In this document: positions 5,870 to 11,230 of the stretch, in pieces
Position numbering within the stretch: the stretch's first letter is position 1
Layout: the number at the start of each line of letters is the position of its first letter
Source of the DNA: JAJKIV01 sp036509075
GTDB taxonomy: Bacteria; Gemmatimonadota; Gemmatimonadetes; Gemmatimonadales; Gemmatimonadaceae
Assembly: GCA_036509075.1 (NCBI GenBank)
Contig: DATCGG010000431.1
Coordinates: 1-11,230 of the forward strand
Direction: 5' to 3'
DNA length: 11,230 nucleotides
Program-made: the position numbers and the translations under genes
Notes under the pieces: generated by a model
Database searches by the model: none
Told to the model about the DNA's origin: nothing
The model's input: the letters and a program-made list of their open reading frames with translations, nothing else

Positions 5870-7810
5870 TCAGGCGAGCAATTGCTCCACCGCGCGCTTC
5901 CCTTCTGCGGTCGCGTCTCTCCAGTTCTGGTGACCGTTGAGCTCCGAGTTCGCGAACGCTACCCGCCCGATTGGCTGGCGAAGAATTTCCGGTGCCGCCG
6001 GCTTCCCGTCACGCCCGAAGTAAAACCCGGGAGCCGGGCAAACGTACGCGTGGCCCCAACGGTTCAGGATGATGCCCGCGATGTCCTGGCGTGGGTCGAA
6101 GCCGGCGCGACCGAACAGCCTGACGAGTTGCTCGCGGATCCTGCGCTCGTAGTCGCGGTAACTGGTGCCGAGCATCTCCGTGCGGGCCGCGGCCGCCTGC
6201 GTCTTGATCGGTGTGCCGGGCCGTTCGAACGGAATGTAGAACGTGAGGATCGTCGGCTTGTCGGGGTGGAGCGTTGGCCGGTAGTCGCCGACGACCATCG
6301 ATTGGCGGATGTTGCACGAGAATCCAAACAGGTCGCGATAGCTCGCCGCCGTGAGCCCGAGATCGTACATGAAGCGCCAGCGCTTGAGCGCGACGTTCAC
6401 GACGAGCATCGGCGCGCGGACGAAATCGGTAAACGCGGCCCGATGGGATTCGGGGACATCGGCCACGATGTACTGCGACGTCCACGCGCCGTTGGCCATG
6501 ACAACGCTGCCGGCGGTCGTTTTGTGCAACCCGCCACCCTGGTGGTACACGACCTCGACCGAGCCGTTAGGCAGGTTCGTTACCCGTATGACGGTGGCGC
6601 CGAGCCGGATTCGCGTGGGGTTGGCTGGGCGGTCGAGCCTCTCGAATCGAACCGGGCCGTTCAACACGCCGGCGAAGCCCTGCCCGTCGATCGCGTCAGG
6701 CACGAGCTTTTTCAGCACGTGGCGCATGATACCGTCGTTCCCGCCGGGGAATGACGAGATGAAGCCGAGCGTGTCGGCGAGCTTGTGGGAAGGAATGCGC
6801 AAGGTCTGTCCGTTCCCGGTACCGGGAAGTCCGATCTGCCCGGCACACTGGGCGGATATGACGTCGCTTCCGAGCCCGCCGGCGGCGCCGGCGAGAATCG
6901 GGTCCGCATAACGAGCCACCGCCGGGTCGAGGCCCAGCTGTTTGACGAGCAGATCCTCGTACGTCATGCTGTCGAGCCACCGCGCGAGGTCGTTTCCCTC
7001 ATAGACCTTCGGCGACGATCGCCACTTCGTGAAGTCGGCGCGCAGCTTCTCGGACCATGGCGTCTCGTTGAATCCCGCGCCGAACGCGTCGCGGACGAGG
7101 CGCAGCGAACCGTTAGGCTCCTTGAAGAAGAAGCCATGGCTCGCGAACTCGTCGCCCCACAGCTGGAAGTAGTAGTGCTCGCGCGGGATCTCCAGCGGCG
7201 TGACCCCCGCGGCCCATGCCTGGTGCTCGAATGCATCATTGCCGTACGGAAGCCCGATGTCCTTCCAGTAGTCACCGGCCCATCCGGGCGGCAGTCTCGT
7301 GCCGAAGTCGTTCGAGCCCTGCGGCCCGATGAGGCGCACGCCATCGACGTTGAACTCGTTTCGCTTGGCTTCGCCTCCCACCATCGGGTGGTTATCGAGA
7401 ACGAGCACCTTGCCGCCCTTGAGCTTCTGGAAGAACGCGGCGGCGCCAAGCCCGGAAATCCCGCCGCCCGCCACGATGAGGTCGTAGCGCTCACCGGTGT
7501 CGGTCGCTCGCTGGCGGGCCGCCTCACCCCCGATCTTGCCGTCGCGGAGGTCGTGCGCGGTGGAGACCGTCGCCCACATGTTGCCGTGCGAGCGCGCGTA
7601 ATCGCCGACGCCGCCAGGTCCTTCCCACGCGAGGCCGGTCGGCCCCTGCGGTTGCTGAAGCAGTGGCGCCTTCGCGTTCAGCAGCAGCGCGCCGCTCGCG
7701 AGCAGCGTCGAGTTGAGGAAATCGCGCCGCGTGATCGGCATGTCGAGACCGAGGTCACGGTCCTTGTCGTCGAGGGGCTCGAGCGGGTCGTCGTTAGGGA
7801 TACGGCTCAT
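5870..7810 (-). CDS. Tat-exported FAD-dependent oxidoreductase, spermidine dehydrogenase-like amine oxidase family
   Basis: 646 residues from the ATG at 7810, with CGAGG eight bases upstream. After an acidic leader (DDPLEPLDDKDRDLGLDM) comes a twin-arginine signal, ITRRDFLN at 26-33, then a hydrophobic stretch (STLLASGALLLNA), so the folded, cofactor-loaded enzyme should be moved to the periplasm. The Rossmann FAD-binding motif is YDLIVAGGGISGLGAAAFF (109-127), with acidic LVLDN at 136-140 closing the second strand and MVGGEAKRNEF following. The C-terminus (IGRVAFANSELNG, then WRDATAEGKRAVEQLL) has the usual second FAD contact of amine-oxidase folds. Length, the Tat leader preceded by DLGLDMPITRRDFLN and overall order match bacterial proteins annotated as spermidine dehydrogenase (SpdH-like). 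The substrate is not proven; a general periplasmic flavin oxidoreductase is the fallback call. It is divergent from an SRPBCC/ArsR pair. Confidence 0.75.
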   Translation of the reverse strand: MSRIPNDDPLEPLDDKDRDLGLDMPITRRDFLNSTLLASGALLLNAKAPLLQQPQGPTGLAWEGPGGVGDYARSHGNMWATVSTAHDLRDGKIGGEAARQRATDTGERYDLIVAGGGISGLGAAAFFQKLKGGKVLVLDNHPMVGGEAKRNEFNVDGVRLIGPQGSNDFGTRLPPGWAGDYWKDIGLPYGNDAFEHQAWAAGVTPLEIPREHYYFQLWGDEFASHGFFFKEPNGSLRLVRDAFGAGFNETPWSEKLRADFTKWRSSPKVYEGNDLARWLDSMTYEDLLVKQLGLDPAVARYADPILAGAAGGLGSDVISAQCAGQIGLPGTGNGQTLRIPSHKLADTLGFISSFPGGNDGIMRHVLKKLVPDAIDGQGFAGVLNGPVRFERLDRPANPTRIRLGATVIRVTNLPNGSVEVVYHQGGGLHKTTAGSVVMANGAWTSQYIVADVPESHRAAFTDFVRAPMLVVNVALKRWRFMYDLGLTAASYRDLFGFSCNIRQSMVVGDYRPTLHPDKPTILTFYIPFERPGTPIKTQAAAARTEMLGTSYRDYERRIREQLVRLFGRAGFDPRQDIAGIILNRWGHAYVCPAPGFYFGRDGKPAAPEILRQPIGRVAFANSELNGHQNWRDATAEGKRAVEQLLA

Positions 7811-7964
7811 GGATTCGCCTCGGGTGAGCGGTCCGGACTACGGGCTCGAACCAAACTACACGTCCTCGCGGAAAGCGCGACGCGCCAGGGCCACTGGCGT
7901 CCTATAAATCTTTACTTATATTAGTTGGCAGTTATATCGAGACCTCCAGCAGGCAGAGTGATCC
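7811..7964. promoter_or_regulatory. AT-rich divergent promoter region between the FAD enzyme and SRPBCC-arsR operon
   Basis: The 154-base gap contains a sharp AT-rich patch (about 7901-7937) in otherwise GC-rich DNA. It holds two direct TTATAT hexamers (7916-7921 and 7932-7937) whose starts are 16 bases apart, and a near-palindrome ACTTATATTAGT (7914-7925, 10 of 12 self-complementary). For the plus strand, TTTACT (7911-7916) and TATATC (7933-7938) with a 16-base gap are plausible -35/-10 boxes, 27 bases before the ATG at 7965. TATAGG on the minus strand (7906-7901) may serve the FAD enzyme. The near-palindrome is a candidate operator for the ArsR-type protein. All promoter calls are by eye. 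Confidence 0.5.
7883..7899. repeat. Short perfect inverted repeat in the divergent region
   Basis: CGCCAG (7883-7888) and CTGGCG (7894-7899) are perfectly complementary around a five-base spacer. On the FAD-enzyme side it would form a hairpin in the 5' leader about 73 bases before the start codon. It could also be a dyad for a DNA-binding protein. No partner copy is seen elsewhere in the window. Confidence 0.45.
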
Positions 7965-8624
7965 ATGGAATTCGACATTCCCCGTCAGATCGGCGCTGTG
8001 ACCCGCAAGGTCGAGACGCGCGTGCATGAGGGCCAGCCGGCACGCGTCGTCGCGGCCGCGCGCACCTACGACACGACCGTCGACGATCTCTGGGACGCCG
8101 TGACGAACAAGGATCGCATTCCGCGCTGGTTCCTCCCTGTCTCCGGCGACCTTCGACTCGGCGGCCGCTACCAGCTTCAGGGTAACGCCGGCGGCACGAT
8201 CACGCGATGCGAGCCGCCGCGCGCTGTGGCCATGACGTGGGAATTCGGCGGAGAGGTGACCTGGCTCGAGGTGACACTCGAGGCGACGCCAGACGGTCGC
8301 TCGCTTCTCCGGCTCGAGCACGTAGCGCGCGTCCCCGACCCGCGATGGAATGAGTTCGGGCCGGGCGCCGTGGGCGTCGGCTGGGACACCGCGCTCCTCG
8401 GGCTCGGGCGATACCTCGACACCGGAATCGCCGTCGATCCTCGGGAGGGAATGGCGTGGCTCGGCTCGGAGAACGGTCGTGAGTTCGTTCGCCACAGCAG
8501 CGACGACTGGTGCCGTGCGTCCATTGACGCCGGAACCGACGCGGCCGCGGCGCGTGCCGCGGCAGCACGGACGACCGCCGCGTATACGGGCGAGCCGGCC
8601 GACACGGCGCCCGCATCCGGGTAG
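7965..8624 (+). CDS. SRPBCC-domain protein, AHSA1/START-like ligand-binding family
   Basis: 219 residues from the ATG at 7965; the ribosome site is weak (GCAGAG about 10 bases upstream). The AHSA1-type core starts near residue 28 with VVAAARTYDTTVDDLWDAVT, then NKDRIPRWFLPVSGDLRLGG, GGTITRCEPPRAVAMTWEFG and the closing helix GVGWDTALLGLGRYL. These are the usual landmarks of the helix-grip cavity fold, which binds hydrophobic ligands. The C-terminal tail is Ala-rich (about 188-205) and ends TTAAYTGEPADTAPASG; similar tails occur in actinobacterial and other homologues. The next gene encodes an ArsR-type repressor five bases downstream, a very common pairing, though the repressor more often comes first. 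Ligand and exact role are unknown. Confidence 0.88.
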   Translation: MEFDIPRQIGAVTRKVETRVHEGQPARVVAAARTYDTTVDDLWDAVTNKDRIPRWFLPVSGDLRLGGRYQLQGNAGGTITRCEPPRAVAMTWEFGGEVTWLEVTLEATPDGRSLLRLEHVARVPDPRWNEFGPGAVGVGWDTALLGLGRYLDTGIAVDPREGMAWLGSENGREFVRHSSDDWCRASIDAGTDAAAARAAAARTTAAYTGEPADTAPASG

Positions 8625-8629
8625 CGCCG

Positions 8630-8995
8630 GTGACGCAGGCCTTCGACGTCCTCGGCAGCCCCGTTAGGCGCCGGATCCTCGAGCTGCTCGTGGAGCGCTC
8701 CCGGACGTCCGGTGAGGTCGTCGAGGCGATTCAGCGCGAGTTCGACATCTCGCAGCCGGGCGTGTCGCAGCATCTGAGCGTGCTTCGCGAAAGCGGCTTC
8801 GCCACCTCACGCGCGGAAGGCCCGCGTCGAGTGTACGAGCTCGGCGCGGTACCGTTTGGCGAGGTGGAGGCGTGGCTCGACCGCTTCCGTGGCGCGTGGA
8901 ATGAGCGGCTCGATGCGCTGGCCACCGAAGTTGCGCGTGGAAAGCGGGAGCGGCGGCTGCAGAAAGCCAAGGAGGCGGTCCGCCGGCGCGCTTGA
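8630..8995 (+). CDS. ArsR-family winged-helix transcriptional repressor
   Basis: 121 residues from a GTG at 8630, five bases after the TAG of the SRPBCC gene; no clear ribosome site is seen, so translation is probably coupled. The winged helix-turn-helix covers about 3-75: FDVLGSPVRRRILELLVE (helices one and two), SGEVVEAI, recognition helix ISQPGVSQHLSVLRESG (41-57) and wing SRAEGPRRVYEL. No metal-binding cysteine pair is visible, so a metal sensor is unlikely; it belongs with the SRPBCC-linked ArsR proteins. The C-terminal 40 residues form a basic helix (GKRERRLQKAKEAVRRR). It likely represses its own operon from sites in the 7811-7964 gap, and may also control the divergent FAD enzyme. The Val-Arg at GTT AGG (8663-8668) is one copy of the iterated word. 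Confidence 0.9.
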   Translation: MTQAFDVLGSPVRRRILELLVERSRTSGEVVEAIQREFDISQPGVSQHLSVLRESGFATSRAEGPRRVYELGAVPFGEVEAWLDRFRGAWNERLDALATEVARGKRERRLQKAKEAVRRRA

Positions 8996-9022
8996 ATTCC
9001 CCGCGCGGATTCGGAAAGAAAG

Positions 9023-9054
9023 ACCCGACGCGGGTAACTTCAGCCCGCTACGGG
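9023..9054. terminator. Two small tandem hairpins at the convergent junction
   Basis: ACCCG (9023-9027) pairs with CGGGT (9031-9035), and CCCG (9044-9047) with CGGG (9051-9054), each around a three-base loop. They sit between the ArsR stop (8995) and the hydrolase end (9040), the second inside the last hydrolase codons. No U-run follows on either strand, so a terminator role is only a suggestion from position. Confidence 0.3.
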
Positions 9055-9879
9055 TTCATTCGCGGGCGTCTTCGACACCGCGTGACGCTCGGCCCACTCG
9101 AGCGCGTAGTCGGCGATCTCTTCCCAACCCTGCTGCGCGGGCATGAAGTGCGCGCGACCTGGGAACTCCGTGATCTCCGTGATCGTGTTCGATTTGTAGT
9201 GCTTCAGGTTCGACTTCTGCACGGACGGCGGCATGAGGTGATCCTCGCTGCCGGAGATGAAAAGCAGCGGCGCGCGGGCATCGTTGTTGTAGTTCACCCA
9301 CGCGTCCTGCGGACCAGGCATCAGGTTCGCGAGCACGCTACCCCAGAGAATCGATCCCGACGCCGGAATGTGGTACCGCTCGTACAGCGGCCGGGATTCC
9401 TCTTCACTGAACGTGTTCGTGAACGCGTAGTGCCACTGCTCGTGCGTAAGGCCCACTGCCTTGTGACGGTTCGAGGGGTCCTTGAACACCGTGAACGTCG
9501 CCTTGAGTTGCGAGAGCGGCAGCACCTTCACGCCTTCCGTCGGCGCCGAGTTGATGGCGACGCCACAGGCACCGTAGCCGTGGTCGAGCATGATCTGCGT
9601 GAACGCACCGCCCGCCGAGTGACCCATGATGATCGGCGGCGAATCGAGCCCGCGAATGACCGACTCGAAGCGCTCGATGATCTGCGGGATCGTGACCTTC
9701 GCGATGGGCGACGGATCGGCGTTGAGCGCCTCGACCTCAATCTCGTAGCCGGGGTACGCCGGCGCGAGCACACGGTAGCCGCGCGCTTCGTAGCGCGTGA
9801 TCCAGTGCTCCCACGAGCGCGGCGTGACCCAGAATCCGTGGACGAGCACGATGGTGTCAGGCTTCGTTAGGCGCGTCAT
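9040..9879 (-). CDS. Alpha/beta hydrolase (esterase or lipase-like)
   Basis: 279 residues from the ATG at 9879, with CGAGG nine bases upstream. No signal peptide is seen, so it is probably cytoplasmic. The fold is clear: TIVLVHGF (9-16) gives the first strand and oxyanion-hole turn, IIMGHSAGGAF (83-93) the nucleophile elbow with Ser88, LLFISGSEDHLMPP (205-218) the acid loop with Asp213, and GRAHFMPA (241-248) the catalytic His244. Residues about 115-195 are the cap region. The family covers esterases, lipases and C-C hydrolases; the substrate cannot be read. It is a single minus-strand gene, convergent with arsR and divergent from the repeat-filled gap and sulfatase. A TACAAT hexamer on the minus strand (9950-9945) might be a -10 box, about 65 bases upstream, without a good -35. 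Confidence 0.88.
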   Translation of the reverse strand: MTRLTKPDTIVLVHGFWVTPRSWEHWITRYEARGYRVLAPAYPGYEIEVEALNADPSPIAKVTIPQIIERFESVIRGLDSPPIIMGHSAGGAFTQIMLDHGYGACGVAINSAPTEGVKVLPLSQLKATFTVFKDPSNRHKAVGLTHEQWHYAFTNTFSEEESRPLYERYHIPASGSILWGSVLANLMPGPQDAWVNYNNDARAPLLFISGSEDHLMPPSVQKSNLKHYKSNTITEITEFPGRAHFMPAQQGWEEIADYALEWAERHAVSKTPANEPVAG

Positions 9880-9976
9880 TTGCGTCGACCTCGGGTGGAT
9901 ACGAGTGGTTGGTCAGTCCGGCTGCTGGCGGTACCCGCTTCCGCATTGTATCGGGAACAAAGGGACAGTGGAGTAA

Positions 9977-10047
9977 CAAAGGTGTCAGCGTTGTTTGAAT
10001 TCCAGGACCTCCGATAGAGGTCTTGAAGTCAACCAACTCTGACCTTG
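9977..10047. repeat. REP-like palindrome, degenerate copy 2
   Basis: The left arm starts at 9977 with CAAAGGTGTCAGCG and matches the arm of the 637-710 element at 21 of 24 positions. It continues to 10011 and folds back on 10017-10047 around a five-base loop (CGATA), with about 26 of 31 right-arm bases paired if short gaps are allowed. The inner stem GACCTC/GAGGTC is perfect. More mismatches than in copy 1 suggest an older insertion. Confidence 0.65.
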
Positions 10048-10263
10048 GACTCACAACTGCCGACTCAGACCTCTTGCAGGGTTCCCGTTCTCAACCCATC
10101 AACGTCCGGCGATGCGCGGCGAAACGAGGGACTCACTCGCTGGCCGTACATCTCGCTCAAGTCTGGTCAGCGATTGAGCTCCGCGGCATTGACGGCTCCC
10201 TGCTCTTGGCGGGTCCGTAAACGGGCTGCCCTGTAAGAGTTCAGAGTTTCCAGTCTTTGAGTG
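10048..10263. repeat. Composite inverted repeat with about 130-base centre
   Basis: Arms at 10048-10089 and 10220-10263 are inverted copies, about 31 of 41 aligned positions pairing. The best blocks are CTCTTGCAGGG (10071-10081) with CCCTGTAAGAG (10229-10239) and CCCGTT (10084-10089) with AACGGG (10220-10225). CTCTTGGCGGG (10203-10213) near the right arm resembles the left block in direct orientation, allowing an alternative local hairpin. This may be a small non-autonomous element or a structured RNA leader for the sulfatase; neither can be decided from one copy. Confidence 0.5.
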
Positions 10264-10308
10264 TTTCAGTTGTAAGTTGTTCTCTCGCGCGTGATCATAC
10301 TCCACGCC

Positions 10309-11230
10309 ATGCGACCTTTCATCCTTGCCCTGAGCCTCGCGGGCCTCGCCACAGGTCAGAGCGGTGTCGACGCGGCCGACACCCATCCGCGCGTGGCCGA
10401 GCGGCCGAACATCGTCTTCATCATGTCCGACGATCACGCCGCGCACGCGATCAGCGCGTACGGGTCGCACGTCAACCGGACGCCGAACATCGATCGTCTG
10501 GCGAAGAAAGGCATGCTCCTGAGTAACGTCTTCGCGACGAACTCGATCTGCACGCCGAGCCGAGCGGCGATCCTCACCGGCCAGTACTCGCACGTGAACG
10601 GCGTGACAGTATTCAACCGGTTCGACAGCGCCCGCCTAACGGTGGCGCAGCTGCTCCACCAGGGTGGGTATTACACGGGGATGATCGGCAAGTGGCACCT
10701 CGGCAGCGATCCCGTCGGATTCGACCGCTGGGAGATTTTCCCCGGTCAGGGCGTCTACACGAGTCCGATCCTCTACACCGCCACTGGCGAGACGACATAC
10801 ACCGGCCGCTACGCGACCGACGTCATCACCGACCTGGCGCTCGACTTCATCAAGAACCGGCCGCGGGGCAAGCCATTCTTTCTGATGCTGCACCACAAGG
10901 CGCCGCACCGGCCGTGGGACCCCGACGCGGCGCACCGCGCGCCGTTCGTGGATCGGTGGATACCCGAGCCGTCGACACTCTGGGACTCGTACGCCACGCG
11001 AACCGATGCGCTGCACGAGAACGAGCAGCGTGTGGCGAAGGACATGACCCGACGCGATCTCAAGCTGGAACCGCCGCCCGGCCTCGCGGGCGACTCGCTG
11101 GCGAAATGGCTCGCGACCAAGCCGGAGACCGTCACGACCTCTCGTGCGGGTGCGACCGTCACGCTCACCGGCGAAGCGCTGGCACGTTGGAAGTACCAGC
11201 GCTACATGCAGGATTATCTCGCGACCGTGC
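10309..11230 (+). CDS. Secreted formylglycine-dependent sulfatase (S1 family), C-terminal part missing
   Basis: The frame is open from the ATG at 10309 to the right edge, giving 307 residues. An in-frame GTG at 10291 is an alternative start; neither has a clear ribosome site. Residues 1-23 look like a signal peptide (FILALSLAGLA). Sulfatase landmarks follow: RPNIVFIMSDDHA (32-44) with metal-binding Asp41-Asp42, then CTPSRAAILTGQ (81-92), the C-x-P-S-R motif whose Cys81 is converted to formylglycine by a maturase. GKWHLG (127-132) supplies Lys128 and His130, and HHKAPHRPW is the later active-site block. The wording ISAYGS, GSDPVGFDRWEIFPGQGVY and RWKYQRYMQDYL fits the branch that includes N-acetylglucosamine-6-O-sulfatases and mucin-desulfating enzymes. 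It should remove sulfate from a sulfated sugar outside the cytoplasm; the exact substrate is inferred. Leu110-Thr111 is encoded by CTA ACG in the iterated word. Confidence 0.9.
   Translation, partial: MRPFILALSLAGLATGQSGVDAADTHPRVAERPNIVFIMSDDHAAHAISAYGSHVNRTPNIDRLAKKGMLLSNVFATNSICTPSRAAILTGQYSHVNGVTVFNRFDSARLTVAQLLHQGGYYTGMIGKWHLGSDPVGFDRWEIFPGQGVYTSPILYTATGETTYTGRYATDVITDLALDFIKNRPRGKPFFLMLHHKAPHRPWDPDAAHRAPFVDRWIPEPSTLWDSYATRTDALHENEQRVAKDMTRRDLKLEPPPGLAGDSLAKWLATKPETVTTSRAGATVTLTGEALARWKYQRYMQDYLATV

Larger units (their letters stand above)
9880..10308. other. 429-base gene-free gap filled with palindromic elements
   Basis: It is less GC-rich than its surroundings, especially 9950-10090 and 10230-10290. 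It contains a decayed copy of the element at 637-710 (9977-10047), abutted at 10048 by a larger inverted repeat (10048-10263). AACAAAGG occurs twice in direct repeat (9956-9963 and 9975-9982); the first may be a partial third arm. Short open frames through here are poor and do not resemble a known protein. The promoters of the flanking divergent hydrolase and sulfatase must lie here. Confidence 0.65.
35..10641. repeat. Highly iterated DNA word GTTAGG/CCTAAC, mostly CGTTAGGC
   Basis: GTTAGG on the plus strand begins at 35, 2593, 4376, 6566, 7112, 7793, 8663 and 9866. CCTAAC on the plus strand begins at 1493, 1685, 3336, 5607, 5636 and 10635. Nine of the fourteen are the full octamer CGTTAGGC or its complement (1685, 2593, 3336, 4376, 6566, 7112, 8663, 9866 and 10635 as hexamer starts). 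Eleven are in genes and three between genes. The word is not palindromic and shows no strong strand bias here (8 to 6). The coordinates given span the outermost copies; the sites themselves are six to eight bases each. Confidence 0.85.

Noticed and set aside
6785..7924. A 379-codon open frame on the plus strand
   Set aside because: Antisense to the FAD enzyme, with Arg/Val-rich low-quality translation and no motif; it also crosses the divergent promoter region.
10099..10593. A 164-codon minus-strand frame over the repeat region and sulfatase start
   Set aside because: It covers the palindromic region and runs antisense to conserved sulfatase motifs; no family likeness, so treated as chance.
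35..10641. The iterated word as a Chi- or KOPS-like strand-biased signal
   Set aside because: The copies split 8 to 6 between strands here, with no visible bias; a window of this size cannot settle it, so I did not name it as either.

Overview
The window is high-GC bacterial DNA (roughly two-thirds G+C by eye) from a Gram-negative organism. It encodes an outer-membrane beta-barrel with a signal peptide, a twin-arginine-exported flavoenzyme and a secreted sulfatase. A soil or sediment lineage such as Gemmatimonadota is my best guess, from gene content and style only; no rRNA or other phylogenetic marker is present. I see no tRNA, CRISPR array, transposase or phage gene.

Layout from left to right. 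(1) A serine hydrolase of the beta-lactamase/class C family, minus strand, runs off the left edge (1-610). (2) A long inverted repeat (637-710) separates it from a tightly coupled minus-strand operon (736-4294). In transcription order this encodes a PgaD-like two-helix membrane protein, a PgaC-like polysaccharide synthase, and an exported TPR plus outer-membrane beta-barrel protein. Together they look like a compact machine for making and exporting a poly-N-acetylglucosamine-type exopolysaccharide. (3) A small two-helix membrane protein and a slipin (SPFH/band 7) form a second minus-strand pair (4395-5489). (4) A 380-base gene-free gap (5490-5869) holds a hairpin and a second kind of long inverted repeat. 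(5) A Tat-exported FAD enzyme resembling spermidine dehydrogenase (5870-7810, minus) is divergent from a plus-strand pair, an SRPBCC/AHSA1 protein and an ArsR-type repressor (7965-8995). The AT-rich gap between them probably carries both promoters. (6) An alpha/beta hydrolase (9040-9879, minus) converges on the ArsR gene. (7) A 429-base gap (9880-10308) is filled largely by inverted repeats, one of them a decayed copy of the element at 637-710. (8) The start of a formylglycine-type sulfatase (10309 onward, plus) runs off the right edge.

The most unusual signal is not a gene. The hexamer GTTAGG/CCTAAC, usually as CGTTAGGC/GCCTAACG, occurs 14 times, about every 0.8 kb. It lies in both orientations, in four different codon registers and in intergenic DNA, and accounts for all but one of the TTAG/CTAA tetramers I could find. 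This looks like a highly iterated DNA word kept at the DNA level.
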